From JAAYCU01 sp964401335 (lineage in GTDB: Bacteria > Planctomycetota > Phycisphaerae > UBA1845 > PWPN01): 64,000 bases of DNA. The stretch spans positions 1-64,000 of the forward strand of contig CAYNYK010000008.1 of assembly GCA_964401335.1 (NCBI GenBank). Direction: 5' to 3'. Below are positions 25,464-35,369 of this stretch, one piece after another. The notes under the pieces are model-generated. The model was not told the origin of the DNA. It made no database searches and saw only the letters and a program-made list of their open reading frames with translations. Every line of letters starts with the position of its first letter. The stretch's first letter is position 1. The position numbers were made by a program, and so were the translations under genes.

Positions 25464-26933
25464 ATGGATCAGCTCTTAGGCACATTATGGGCAATCCTGA
25501 AGGCGTTCTGGCCTCATCTGTTGACGGGTCTGACCCTGTTGATCGGTCTGGCGGCGTCGAGTCATGTCATCCTGCACAAACGAGATGCACGGTCGGCCCT
25601 CGCCTGGGTCGGCTTGATCTGGCTGGCACCGATTCTGGGCGCAATTCTTTATACCTGGCTGGGTATTAACCGGATTCATCGCCGAGCCCGTAATCTTCGG
25701 CGGCGTCACCCCCTGCCCATCGGATTCGCCGACGACCGAGCCTGTCCGTATCAATCACCCGATGGCACGTTGCCTTTCGAGAATAACCTGCGTTCCCTGG
25801 CCCGCCTGATCGAGAGGGTCAGCGGGCGAACGCTCCTGCCTGGGAACCGTATAACCGTTCTGGACGCGAATACTCCTTGTTACCCGGCCATGCTGGAGGC
25901 CATCGACCAAGCTAGCTCCTCGGTTAGTCTGGCCACGTACATTTTCGACAATGATCGGGCCGGGCGGGCATTTTTGGACGCCCTCGCCCGGGCGGTTGCG
26001 CGCGGCGTCGAGGTGCGCGTCCTGATCGACGGCGTGGGGATCCGTTATTCCTGGCCGAGCATTGCCGGCCCCTTGCGGCGGGCCGGCGTGCGGTTCGCCC
26101 GTTTCCTGCCTCAATTGGTGCCGTGGAGCTTTCCGTACTCGAACCTGCGTAACCACCGCAAGATCATGGTGGTGGATGGGCGTATCGGTTTTACCGGCGG
26201 AATGAACATCCGCGAGGGGCACTGGCTTGATCTGCATCCTACCCACCCGATCCAGGACCTCCACTTTCGCGTCGAGGGGCCGGTGGTCGCCCAGATGCAG
26301 GACGTATTCGCCGAGGACTGGTATTTCTGCACCCATGAGACTCTTGATGGAGAACGCTGGTTTCCGGCCATCGAGCCCGTCGGTAAGGTCCATAGCCGCG
26401 GCATATCGGACGGTCCGGACATCGACTTCGACAAGTTACGTTTAACCCTGCTGGGTGCCTTGGCATGCGCTCGTTCCTCCGTGCGGATCGTAACGCCCTA
26501 TTTTCTGCCCGACTCGGCCTTGATCACCGCGATGAGCGTGGCCGCCCTGCGCGGGGTCGAGGTTGACGTGGTTCTGCCGAGAGAAAACAATTTGCGGCTC
26601 GTCCAGTGGGCCTCGACGGCGATGCTCTGGCAGATTCTGGAGCACGGCTGCCGGGTCTGGCTCTCGGCGCCGCCGTTCGACCATACCAAGCTGATGGTGG
26701 TCGACGGGGCGTGGACTCTCCTGGGCTCAACCAACTGGGATCCGCGCAGCCTGCGGCTTAATTTTGAGTTCAACCTGGAATGCTACGACCAGGAACTGGC
26801 CGAAAGATTGGAAAAACTTGTAGAAATCAAAATACAACAGGCCACAAGCCTGACCCTGAAAGACGTAGACGGACGGAGTCTGCCGTGTAAACTGCGGGAC
26901 GGCGTGGCCCGCTTGCTGTCGCCATACCTGTAA
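25464..26933 (+). CDS. cls: Cardiolipin synthase (phospholipase D family)
   Basis: This 489-residue membrane enzyme condenses two phosphatidylglycerols to cardiolipin. Two N-terminal membrane helices (about 15-70, with the SARALAWVG-like segment found in Cls) precede two PLD domains with HKD motifs: NHRKIMVVDGRIGFTGGMN and DHTKLMVVDGAWTLLGSTN. Both catalytic His-Lys-Asp sets are intact. It starts at the ATG at 25464 in the 122-nt gap after the divergent purM gene. Confidence 0.94.
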   Translation: MDQLLGTLWAILKAFWPHLLTGLTLLIGLAASSHVILHKRDARSALAWVGLIWLAPILGAILYTWLGINRIHRRARNLRRRHPLPIGFADDRACPYQSPDGTLPFENNLRSLARLIERVSGRTLLPGNRITVLDANTPCYPAMLEAIDQASSSVSLATYIFDNDRAGRAFLDALARAVARGVEVRVLIDGVGIRYSWPSIAGPLRRAGVRFARFLPQLVPWSFPYSNLRNHRKIMVVDGRIGFTGGMNIREGHWLDLHPTHPIQDLHFRVEGPVVAQMQDVFAEDWYFCTHETLDGERWFPAIEPVGKVHSRGISDGPDIDFDKLRLTLLGALACARSSVRIVTPYFLPDSALITAMSVAALRGVEVDVVLPRENNLRLVQWASTAMLWQILEHGCRVWLSAPPFDHTKLMVVDGAWTLLGSTNWDPRSLRLNFEFNLECYDQELAERLEKLVEIKIQQATSLTLKDVDGRSLPCKLRDGVARLLSPYL

Positions 26934-27007
26934 TCAAAGTTATTTACCATGAAGGTACTGCGACACAGAGAAAAACGAGCTTCAGAATACTAATCTCGGC
27001 ACGCCGG

Positions 27008-27140
27008 AGGGTGGCATGGGTCCTTGTCATGTGGTAGCGGGACAAGGATTTGCCCGTGCTGTATAGCACTGCCGGGAAAACACGGGCAGATTCTTATCCC
27101 ACAACAGTGGGATGGGATAAGAATTTGCCCATGCCACCCT
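27008..27140. repeat. Complex fold-back element with nested hairpins
   Basis: The 133-bp segment is bounded by a perfect 13-bp inverted repeat AGGGTGGCATGGG / CCCATGCCACCCT. Inside are three more perfect stems in a row: 8 bp (27021-27028/27041-27048), 7 bp (27052-27058/27081-27087) and 12 bp (27090-27101/27113-27124), plus a small GTGCT/AGCAC stem. It has no coding capacity. It occupies the centre of the 343-nt space between cls and argS; I see nothing else in that space. Confidence 0.85.
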
Positions 27141-27276
27141 GTTGGGGCTATCTATACCCGTTGGTCAAGGCCGTCACATTTCCCGGTTTTTGACGACGGC
27201 CACGTGCGATTCGACCATTCCGCCCGATGGGGTACAATACGCGTTTTGTACCATACGAAGAAGGATATCGAAGATC

Positions 27277-29115
27277 ATGAAATCATTGGTTCAACAACTG
27301 CAAACGCTATTCCGCCGGGCATTGATCGAGGTCCTGGGCGAGGCCGGCCGTGACACCGACCCCATGATCCGTGCCGCCGGCGACGAACGGTTCGGGGATT
27401 ATCAGAGCAATGTGGCCATGAGCCTGGCGAAAATGCTCCAAACCAAACCTCGCGACCTCGCCCAACGGATCGTCGCGGCCCTGCCCGCCGAGGCCAACGA
27501 CCTGTGCGAACCCATGGAGATCGCCGGACCGGGTTTTATCAACATCCGCCTGCGGGCGGATCGGCTGGCCGAAATGCTCGAGGCCATCCCCCCCGCCGGC
27601 GAGCTTGATCGCCTGGGTGTCGAGCTGGCCGAACAGACTCGCAAGGTGGTCGTGGATTATTCCGGGCCGAACATCGCCAAGCAGATGCACGTCGGCCACC
27701 TGCGCAGCACGATCATCGGGGATACGATTACCCGGATGCTCGAATATGTAGGCCACGAGGTCGTCCGCCAGAACCACATCGGCGATTGGGGCACGCAGTT
27801 CGGCATGCTCTGCGCCCTCTTGAAAGATAGGATGCCGGAGGCCCTGACCGACCCTGAAGCGGTCCACCTCGAAGACCTTGAGGATTTCTATCGCCAGGCC
27901 AGTTCCCGCGACAAGGAAGATAAGGCTTTTCACGAAAAAGCCCGGGCCGAAGTCGTCTCCCTGCACAACCACGAACCATCGACTCTGCGGGCCTGGCAAT
28001 ACATTGTCGATGAATCCCGTCGCCATTACCTGCCGATATACCAGCGCCTCGGGGTCAGTCTCACCCCCGCCGACGAGCGCGGCGAAAGTTTTTACGCCGA
28101 ACGTCTGCCGGAGGTGGTCAAGGAATTCAGTGAACGTTTCGGCACCCACCAACCCACTGCCCGCATCGTGGTGCGGCCCGATCAGGGCGCATTGTGCATC
28201 TTCCATTTTACTCCCGATGGCGAGCCGCGATTCAAAAATCCTGAAGGCGAGCCTTTGCCCATGATCATCCGCAAGTCCGATGGGGCCTTCCTCTACGCCA
28301 CCACGGACTTGGCCGCCCTGCGCTTCCGCATCAAGGAACTCGGCGCCCGGCAGGTCATCTACGTTACCGATGGGCGGCAAGCCCTGCATTTCGAGATGCT
28401 TTTCGCAACGGCCGAGGCCGCGAGCTGGACCACGGCCAACGGCGGCGTGCAGCTCGACCACGTCACTTTCGGCTCGATCCTCGGCGAGGACCGCAAGCCT
28501 TTGAAGACCCGCAGCGGAGAGAACATCAAGCTGGCGGACCTGCTCGATGAGGCCGTGCGCCGCGCTGAGCAATTGATCCGGACCAATGAAGCCGACGAGG
28601 CCAAGCGTCGCGGCTTTAACGAAACCGAGATCAAGGACATCGCCGAGGCCGTCGGTATCGGCGCGGTCAAGTACGCCGACCTGTCCCAGAACCGGCAGAG
28701 CGATTACATCTTCAGTTGGGACAAGATGCTGGCCATGGAAGGCAACACGGCCCCGTACATGATGTATGCCTATGCCCGCATCCGAAGCATCTATCGCAAA
28801 GGGGCCGAAACCATCGGTGAAGCGCGGGATGGGAAAATCGTTCTCGACGAACCCGCCGAACGGCTGCTCGCCCGTCAGATTCTGCGTTTCGCCGAAACAT
28901 TGGAGGGGGCCATCAGCGGTTTGAAAATCAACCTGCTCACCGACTACCTCTATGCCCTGGCGGGGTTGTTCATGAAATTCTACGAGTCGTGTCCGGTCCT
29001 GAAGGCCGACAACCCGGGGCGTAAAGCCTCGCGCCTGCGTCTGTGCGATTTAACCGCTCGGACGCTTCGGGTCGGCCTGGACTTGCTGGGTATCCGTGTC
29101 GTGGAACGGATGTAA
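27277..29115 (+). CDS. argS: Arginyl-tRNA synthetase
   Basis: This 612-residue class I synthetase has the N-terminal Add1 domain (GDYQSNVAMSLAKML), the HIGH-type motif in DYSGPNIAKQMHVGHLRSTIIGD, the ATTDLAALRFR segment, and the C-terminal DALR anticodon-binding domain ending GLDLLGIRVVERM. The ATG at 27277 is chosen because homology starts there and AAGGA lies about 11 nt upstream; the frame is open further upstream into the fold-back repeat. Confidence 0.96.
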   Translation: MKSLVQQLQTLFRRALIEVLGEAGRDTDPMIRAAGDERFGDYQSNVAMSLAKMLQTKPRDLAQRIVAALPAEANDLCEPMEIAGPGFINIRLRADRLAEMLEAIPPAGELDRLGVELAEQTRKVVVDYSGPNIAKQMHVGHLRSTIIGDTITRMLEYVGHEVVRQNHIGDWGTQFGMLCALLKDRMPEALTDPEAVHLEDLEDFYRQASSRDKEDKAFHEKARAEVVSLHNHEPSTLRAWQYIVDESRRHYLPIYQRLGVSLTPADERGESFYAERLPEVVKEFSERFGTHQPTARIVVRPDQGALCIFHFTPDGEPRFKNPEGEPLPMIIRKSDGAFLYATTDLAALRFRIKELGARQVIYVTDGRQALHFEMLFATAEAASWTTANGGVQLDHVTFGSILGEDRKPLKTRSGENIKLADLLDEAVRRAEQLIRTNEADEAKRRGFNETEIKDIAEAVGIGAVKYADLSQNRQSDYIFSWDKMLAMEGNTAPYMMYAYARIRSIYRKGAETIGEARDGKIVLDEPAERLLARQILRFAETLEGAISGLKINLLTDYLYALAGLFMKFYESCPVLKADNPGRKASRLRLCDLTARTLRVGLDLLGIRVVERM

Positions 29116-29234
29116 CGGCGTTATTATCGGCCAACGCGATATACCGGCCTGCCCGGTTTGCTAACTCTCGCAGTGAATTGTAAGTATATACCGGCTGACG
29201 ACCGGCAGCGGTTGTTGAACGGGAAAGAAGCGAC

Positions 29235-30644
29235 ATGCCCACACCCCTAATCCAGGCCATGCGGGACGACAGGATGCGCGGCGATGACCGCGCGCCATGC
29301 ACGCTTAAGCCGCCGGTGCTGACCCGTCGCACCACACATCTGTTGGCGATCCTCGGCCTGGCCGCCATCGCTTATGTGACCCTATTTCCTTTTAGATATG
29401 ATCTGAGCCGCGGTTTTTCCTGGCATCTGCCCTGGCACGCCCCGGCATCCGGCGACGCCATGGCCAATATATTAGCCTACGTTCCGCTGGGCGCGTTCCT
29501 GCGTCTTGTGTTTCGCCGCCGCGGATCATACCGAGTAATCGAATGGGGGCTCAGCCTTGCGTTGGTGGCCGGTGTTTCCTACCTGACGGAAGTTATGCAG
29601 TCGATCATCCCCGCACGCGTACCTAGCGCCAGCGATACCTTATGCAATCTATTAGGCGGAATCATCGGCATTGCAGCGGGTCCGTGGTTGCAACGAAGCC
29701 TGCGTAACCTGCATGCGTGGCTTTTTACCCTTCTACGGACTCGGCCGTTTGAGGCAGCAGCTATGGTCGCTATCATAGGCTTGCTTATTCATGCCCTGAT
29801 GCCTTTTGATTTTCATCCCACACCCGGACATATCTTGCATTCTCTGGCCGCCTTGAATCTGGCCATCGCAGACCTTGGCACGCAATCGATCTACGCCGGC
29901 CTGTCGGCCAAGCAGGTGGCAGCAAAACTTGCGGCCGCCGGAACGTACGCCTTGCCGGCATTTCTACTGGTTTTGGCGGCCGTCGAGGCGGGCCGTTCCT
30001 TGCGTTTTGCTTTCTGGCGAGGCTTGAGCCGTTGCGGCCTGTTAGCCCTCGTCGTTGAGACCGCGCAGTTTTTTATCATCTCGCATGTCGCGGATCCGGT
30101 GGACCTTCTGGCAGCCTGGTTATTCATTTTCATCGGCATCGGCGCGGCCTGTTTCCTCTATACCGTTTCGCCTCAAATCATCCGTCAACCGCTCGTGGTG
30201 TTGCGCGGCGTGGTCCTCACGGCCGCCGCCGGTCTGGCACTTTGGGGTATCGCCGTGCTGGCTTTCAACTCCACACCTAATGTTCCGGTCGCACGCTCTT
30301 CCTGGTTGCCGGTGGCCGGCAACTTCGAGCGCTCATGGAACGGCGTGCTCGGTGATTACACGACCAGTTTCTTCCAATACATACTGATCTCCGCCTTGAT
30401 CGTGCTTTGGTACCGATCGCAACGGATGTCACCTTCGCTGATTATCGTGTTCTGTCTGACCGTGATGACCGCGCTGATTATCGGCATGGCCCAAGCCCTG
30501 CTCGGCCACGGCCTGCTGGATACCGCTGAGGTTCTTCTGGCCTCGTTTGCCGCGGCCATCGTGAAGCACCTCGACCAAGCGGTATTCAACCCTTATATCG
30601 GCAAAACCATTCTCGCCCAAAGGTCAACGAAATCTGAAGTATGA
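29235..30644 (+). CDS. VanZ-like multi-span membrane protein with two VanZ-type units
   Basis: This 469-residue integral membrane protein starts with a VanZ-like unit: DAMANILAYVPLGAFLR, then YLTEVMQSIIPARVPSASDTLCNLLGGIIG, the usual N..YxPLG...E..Q...R.pSx.D...N..G pattern. A second, weaker unit with ALVVETAQFF and HVADPVDLLAAWLF follows (about residues 270-300). VanZ is named for low-level teicoplanin resistance, but most homologues are of unknown function. No Van genes are present. It is close to polysaccharide and sugar genes. Confidence 0.75.
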   Translation: MPTPLIQAMRDDRMRGDDRAPCTLKPPVLTRRTTHLLAILGLAAIAYVTLFPFRYDLSRGFSWHLPWHAPASGDAMANILAYVPLGAFLRLVFRRRGSYRVIEWGLSLALVAGVSYLTEVMQSIIPARVPSASDTLCNLLGGIIGIAAGPWLQRSLRNLHAWLFTLLRTRPFEAAAMVAIIGLLIHALMPFDFHPTPGHILHSLAALNLAIADLGTQSIYAGLSAKQVAAKLAAAGTYALPAFLLVLAAVEAGRSLRFAFWRGLSRCGLLALVVETAQFFIISHVADPVDLLAAWLFIFIGIGAACFLYTVSPQIIRQPLVVLRGVVLTAAAGLALWGIAVLAFNSTPNVPVARSSWLPVAGNFERSWNGVLGDYTTSFFQYILISALIVLWYRSQRMSPSLIIVFCLTVMTALIIGMAQALLGHGLLDTAEVLLASFAAAIVKHLDQAVFNPYIGKTILAQRSTKSEV

Positions 30645-30843
30645 GACTTGCGTATCAACGTCCGCAAACAGGACAATACCCTACGCCATGCTGGAAAGGA
30701 ATAAACCTGTATCGATTCTGGATCGAAGACGTGAGCGAGCGTGCGCCCTCCATCGCCACGCGATCCGTCGTATCAACCATCGGTCTGGTAGACACGATCT
30801 TGTCGTTATTCCTTTTATCCGGCTCAGGGGCTAACATGTCGGG

Positions 30844-31908
30844 ATGAGCGAGACGACCATGCGCGCATTGGTATTCGAGGGACCAAACCGTCTACGGCTA
30901 CGAGAGGTCCCAAGGCCGGCGGCGGCAGCGGGCGAGGTATTGGTCCGGGTGCATACGGCCGCCATCTGCGGAACGGATTTGCGTATTATCAGCGGACGCA
31001 AGACCCGCGATGTGCGGGTTGGATATCCCATCGGGCATGAGTGCTCGGGAACGGTAGCGGAGATCGGCCAAGGTGTCACCTGCTGCCAACCGGGCGACCG
31101 AGTGGCTATCTGCGTGGTGGTATCCTGTGGGCAATGCTCTTTCTGCGCGGCCGACAAGGAAAATCTCTGCCACCGTCGCATCACCCTAGGTTATCACACC
31201 GACGGAGCGTTTGCGGAATATATGCTGATACCGGCCCATGCGGTAAGTCGTGGTAACGTATTCCTGTTGCCCGAGCAAGTATCGATAGAGACGGCTCCGC
31301 TGCTGGAACCGATGGCCTGCTGCCTGAACGGTCAGCACGAGATGGACTTAGGCCGGCCCGGGGCGCATCTGGAAGCCGGGCGCGGCGAATCGCTGGTGAT
31401 ATTTGGAGCCGGACCGATCGGCCTGCTGCATCTGCTGCTGGCCCGGGCTCGGGGCGGCGTGGATCGGATCACGGTGGTCGAGCCGCGAGAAAACCGACGG
31501 GCGATGGCCTCTCGTCTGGGGGCGGATTCGGTGTGTGGTCCGGAGGAATTCTCGGCTTTGGACGAATACGACGCGGCCATCTGTGCCGTCGGGGCTCCGG
31601 CCGTGGTTCCGGCCGCTCTACGGGCGGCAGGGAAACTGGGCAAGTTAAACTTTTTCGCCGGTTTCGATCAAGGGTTGAATGTGTCGCTCGACCCAAACCA
31701 GATTCACTATAAACAGCTTCGGATAACGGGGGCTTCGGAATCACGGCGGCGAGATTTCGCCGAAGCCCTGACCCTGACCAAGGAAGGCAAGGTTGACACG
31801 GCCCCTTTACTGACTCATCGCTTTCCTCTACACCGCTTTGAGGAGGCCTTCGCCACGGCCGCCGATGGCTCTGCTTTGAAAGTGGCTTTCGATTTGTACG
31901 CCCCGTAA
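30844..31908 (+). CDS. Zinc-dependent medium-chain dehydrogenase (sorbitol/threonine dehydrogenase-like)
   Basis: This 354-residue MDR oxidoreductase has catalytic-zinc ligands Cys in AAICGTDLR and His-Glu in GHECSG. The structural-zinc lobe CGQCSFCAADKENLC has four Cys, and the Rossmann motif is VIFGAGPIGLLHLL. Members oxidise polyols, sugars or threonine using NAD(P). It begins a plus-strand run of sugar genes (DUF1080 protein, isomerase-like, beta-helix), so a sugar alcohol or keto-sugar substrate is probable (inference). Confidence 0.9.
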   Translation: MSETTMRALVFEGPNRLRLREVPRPAAAAGEVLVRVHTAAICGTDLRIISGRKTRDVRVGYPIGHECSGTVAEIGQGVTCCQPGDRVAICVVVSCGQCSFCAADKENLCHRRITLGYHTDGAFAEYMLIPAHAVSRGNVFLLPEQVSIETAPLLEPMACCLNGQHEMDLGRPGAHLEAGRGESLVIFGAGPIGLLHLLLARARGGVDRITVVEPRENRRAMASRLGADSVCGPEEFSALDEYDAAICAVGAPAVVPAALRAAGKLGKLNFFAGFDQGLNVSLDPNQIHYKQLRITGASESRRRDFAEALTLTKEGKVDTAPLLTHRFPLHRFEEAFATAADGSALKVAFDLYAP

Positions 31909-32040
31909 TCCATAACGGCGGAAAGCAGATCGAAATATCGTTACGTGCTTCGCTCGACCACTGGTAATTTATGTGAAAATCATCGACAATAGTGCCAGCC
32001 GCAGTGGTCGCGTGGCTTGCTAAATGCAGGAGTCCGTTTC

Positions 32041-33690
32041 ATGAGGCTTTTTGTCATCTTTGTCCGTCTCTTTCTTGTGGGGATCGTTCTTGTCGGGTTG
32101 AGCAGTTCCGCTTGTACGACACCAAAGAATGAAGCGCACGGTTACGATGCGGTGACCGCCGCCTCGCAAAAAACCGCCGAGGATCGGTTTCGTTTCATTA
32201 ATCAGACACCCAACTGTTCGGACCTGGATGTGATCCTGCCCGGCGAGAACACACCGGCTTTTCGTCTACTGCTGCCGGAAGCGTTGATTGGAGCCGATCA
32301 GCGGGTGATCGTTGGCGGCCTGCACACGGTACCGGGCATGTGGAAGCATCGAGACACCTATTCTCGCGGCGAAATTATCAGCAGGGATAACCGATTCAAG
32401 ATCAACGTGCGAATTGAGCCGCGCGGGCGGGAAATGAACGTATCACTGGATATCGTCAATCTGAGCGACGAGTCCTTTGGCGAAGCGCGAGCGGATATCT
32501 GCATGAGTTTCAACCATCTGCCGGGCAAACCGGACTGGTCAAATCCCGATGCGATACCGGCAACGGTCGCGCTGAAACGGCCTGTCCAGGCCGGCTATTG
32601 GTTCGAGCAGATCACTCCGAAAAACTTGAAGGCCTTGGGCAAACAGGGGTGGGTAACGATGCACCCCTGGCCTAAACATCCGAAAACGGACGGCGGCTCA
32701 TACAAGAGTTTCAAACCCAGCAGCACGGACGAATTCCGGGCGTGCGCGGTTCGTTCGCTGGACGGGAAACGCCTGTACTATATGGCCTGGGACGCGCCGT
32801 GCCGGTTCTGTACACCCTGTCGGGAAAACGCCTGCATGCACTTGTGGCCGCTGCTGGAGCGTCCACTAGGTCCAGGCGAGCAAGTGGGTATCCGCGGGAT
32901 CATCGGCGTTTATGACGGGGACTGGGATGATCTGGCAACGCATCTGCGGCGTTTCCTTCGCCATTGGCCGCTGGAAGATTGCCCGAACATGACCGAGCGC
33001 GAAGGGGAATGGATCGAATTGTTCAACGGCCGCGACCTGACGGGCTGGCTGAGCATGGGGCCGCTGTCGGAAACCACCTGGCATGCGGCGGGAAAGGTCG
33101 AGGCCGTGATGGATGGCGCGCGTGGCCGTCTCGCGGCCACGTCCGGGCAGGGTATTTTGGTCAATGGGCCCGTGGGAAATACTTTTGATCTGGCCAGCGA
33201 ACAGATGTTCGCGGATTGCGAATTGCATGCCGAGTTCATGGTGGCCAAAGGATCCAATTCGGGTATCTTTTTCAACGGAAGATATGAAATCCAGATTCTG
33301 GACAGCTTTGGCAAACCGGAAGTTAAGTCCGATGATTGCGGTGGTATATACTATCGATGGGTCCACGAGAAAAATGTCGGTGGGCGGGCTCCGCAAGTCA
33401 ACGCGAGCAAGCCACCGGGCGAATGGCAGGAGTACGACGTTATCTTCCGGGCCCCCCGTTTTGACAGCCAAGGAAACAAGATCGCCAACGCCCGGTTCAT
33501 AAAAGTGGTGCATAACGGTATAGTCATTCATGAAAATGTGGAGATGACCGGACCGACGCGAATGGTCTTTCGCGGACCGGAGCGGCCTTGCGCCCCGCTG
33601 GTGTTGCAAGGCGACCACGGCCCGGTAGCGTTTCGGAATATCAAAGTGCGGCGATTGAATCTCGATCAAGAATGCGTCCTAAAATCCTAA
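32041..33690 (+). CDS. DUF1080 (3-keto-disaccharide hydrolase domain) lipoprotein
   Basis: This 549-residue lipoprotein (signal ends in SSSAC) has an N-terminal region of about 300 residues that I do not recognise. Next comes a C-terminal DUF1080 domain starting at GEWIELFNGRDLTGWL, with GSNSGIFFNGRYEIQILDS and QGDHGPVAFRNIKVRRL. DUF1080 domains bind or cleave sugars and are very common in planctomycetes. The ATG at 32041 has AGGAG 8 nt upstream. The last seven codons and the TAA lie inside the left terminal repeat of a small mobile element (33669-33761), so the C-terminal residues ECVLKS are element-derived. Confidence 0.88.
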   Translation: MRLFVIFVRLFLVGIVLVGLSSSACTTPKNEAHGYDAVTAASQKTAEDRFRFINQTPNCSDLDVILPGENTPAFRLLLPEALIGADQRVIVGGLHTVPGMWKHRDTYSRGEIISRDNRFKINVRIEPRGREMNVSLDIVNLSDESFGEARADICMSFNHLPGKPDWSNPDAIPATVALKRPVQAGYWFEQITPKNLKALGKQGWVTMHPWPKHPKTDGGSYKSFKPSSTDEFRACAVRSLDGKRLYYMAWDAPCRFCTPCRENACMHLWPLLERPLGPGEQVGIRGIIGVYDGDWDDLATHLRRFLRHWPLEDCPNMTEREGEWIELFNGRDLTGWLSMGPLSETTWHAAGKVEAVMDGARGRLAATSGQGILVNGPVGNTFDLASEQMFADCELHAEFMVAKGSNSGIFFNGRYEIQILDSFGKPEVKSDDCGGIYYRWVHEKNVGGRAPQVNASKPPGEWQEYDVIFRAPRFDSQGNKIANARFIKVVHNGIVIHENVEMTGPTRMVFRGPERPCAPLVLQGDHGPVAFRNIKVRRLNLDQECVLKS

Positions 33691-33761
33691 TAGTATCGGC
33701 CCGGCGGGGCCGACAAGCACCGGCGAGACGCCGGTGCCACACTCGTTCCAGGATGTACTCT
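33669..33761. mobile_element. MITE-like element (copy 3), compact form
   Basis: The 93-bp element has imperfect terminal inverted repeats (AGAATGCGTCCT... and ...AGGATGTACTCT), a perfect 7-bp stem with 4-nt loop at 33696-33713 (TCGGCCC/GGGCCGA), and the core hairpin at 33718-33736. It carries no tandem array, so it shows the basic form of the element. It provides the stop codon of the DUF1080 gene and ends 22 nt before the next gene's ATG. Confidence 0.75.
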
Positions 33762-33782
33762 ACGCTATGATCGGAGGAAAAA

Positions 33783-35342
33783 ATGTCCGAAAGAATTCAG
33801 CATCACTGCTCGTGTTGCGGTTCGCACATGCCCAAGGGCGGCTCATTCTCGCGGCGGACGTTGTTACTAGGGTCCGGGGTGGCCGCAGCGGTCGGCAGCC
33901 TGACCACCGGCCGGGGACAGGTTCAAGCCGCATCCGCCGCCGAACCATCAGGGTCAACCCTCGCACCCGCGTCAAAATTGGTGGTTCAGCCGGTCCTTGT
34001 GTTTGCCTTGGCGGAACGCAAGGAAAAAACCAGTTGGCGTAGCTGGTGCGGCATCCAGACGGCCGCTCAACTGGCCGAGGAACAAGCCCGCATTGACCGC
34101 GAGCTCAAGGAAATGGCGGCCGCTCAGAATCTCGCCGTGGAATTCCTGCCTCTTGCCACCGTGGCCAGCCCCCAGGAATCCGCCAAAGTCGCGGAAAACA
34201 AATATGATGCCGTGCTGATTTACTGGGCCAACCATTGGAGCGGTTGCCTAGAACCGCTGCTTAAACCGGATCGACCGTCACTCTTTTTCCTCCGGCACCG
34301 ATCCGGACCGATCTACCTGGGCTATGAGATCATGCACCCCCGCATGTTGCGCAAGGATACTGATGCATACGACCAACCGGGGGTGGATATACACGACGTG
34401 GTTGTGGACGACTACGCGGAACTAGCCTGGCGGCTGAAGGCGTTAACCGGGCTGCGGCGAACGCTGGGCCAGCGGATCGTCACCATTGGGGGGGCCAGGG
34501 GTTGGGGGCGTAATTCGCGCGATGACGCCCCGCGGATCGCTCGTGAAAAATGGCGGTTGGATATTCAGGATGTTACCTATGACGATCTCGGACGGCGAAT
34601 CGAAAAAGCCAAGACCGATTCGGCTCTCGTCGCCGACGCCCGCAAGCAGGCGGCCGACTATTTGAGCAACCCGACGGTCAAGCTCCTGACCGAAAAGAAG
34701 TACGTGGAAAACGGGTTTCTGCTGGCGACGGTTTTCAAGCAGATTCTGGACGAACACGCCTGCCGGGCCATCACCATCAATGAGTGCATGACCACCATCA
34801 TGCCGATGGCGGACACGACGGCCTGCATCACCCTCAGCGTGCTGAACGATAGTGGGTATCTGGCTTTTTGCGAGTCCGATTTCGTGGTGATCCCCGCGGG
34901 TCTGCTGATGCACCACATCATGGGTACACCGGTATTCCTGAACGACCCGACCTGGCCGCATAACGGCGAGGTGACGATCGCCCACTGTACCGCCCCGCGC
35001 AAGATGGACGGGAAAACCCTGGAGCCGGCGGAAATCATGACGCATTTTGAATCCGATTTCGGGGCGGCCCCCAAAGTGGCCATGCGTATCGGGCAGGTCG
35101 TGACCAACGTAATCCCGGATTTCGATGCCAAGAAATGGGTTGGCTTCACCGGCAAGGTTAAGGACAATCCGTTCATGGACATCTGCCGCTCGCAATCGGA
35201 GATCAGTATCGACGGCGATTGGCAACGACTGCTGGCGGAAATGCGCGGTTTCCACTGGATGACCATCTACGGCGATTGCCTGCGCGAGGTGGGCTACGCG
35301 ATCAAGCGGGTGGGGATCGAGTGGGAAAATGTATCGGCGTAA
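33783..35342 (+). CDS. Tat-exported L-fucose/arabinose isomerase-like protein
   Basis: This 519-residue protein has a twin-arginine signal (FSRRTLLLGSGVAAAVGS) preceded by a Cys/His-rich leader, HHCSCCGSH. The mature part has the layout of the fucose/arabinose isomerase superfamily: KYDAVLIYWANHWSG in the N-terminal domain, AITINECMTTIMPM, and FCESDFVVIPAGLLMHHIMG-type residues. Isomerase activity and metal binding cannot be shown from sequence. Export is unusual for this family. GGAGG precedes the ATG. It is followed by a beta-helix protein, which suggests polysaccharide breakdown products as substrates. Confidence 0.8.
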   Translation: MSERIQHHCSCCGSHMPKGGSFSRRTLLLGSGVAAAVGSLTTGRGQVQAASAAEPSGSTLAPASKLVVQPVLVFALAERKEKTSWRSWCGIQTAAQLAEEQARIDRELKEMAAAQNLAVEFLPLATVASPQESAKVAENKYDAVLIYWANHWSGCLEPLLKPDRPSLFFLRHRSGPIYLGYEIMHPRMLRKDTDAYDQPGVDIHDVVVDDYAELAWRLKALTGLRRTLGQRIVTIGGARGWGRNSRDDAPRIAREKWRLDIQDVTYDDLGRRIEKAKTDSALVADARKQAADYLSNPTVKLLTEKKYVENGFLLATVFKQILDEHACRAITINECMTTIMPMADTTACITLSVLNDSGYLAFCESDFVVIPAGLLMHHIMGTPVFLNDPTWPHNGEVTIAHCTAPRKMDGKTLEPAEIMTHFESDFGAAPKVAMRIGQVVTNVIPDFDAKKWVGFTGKVKDNPFMDICRSQSEISIDGDWQRLLAEMRGFHWMTIYGDCLREVGYAIKRVGIEWENVSA

Positions 35343-35369
35343 GCGGCCGTCGTGATACGAGGTCATATT

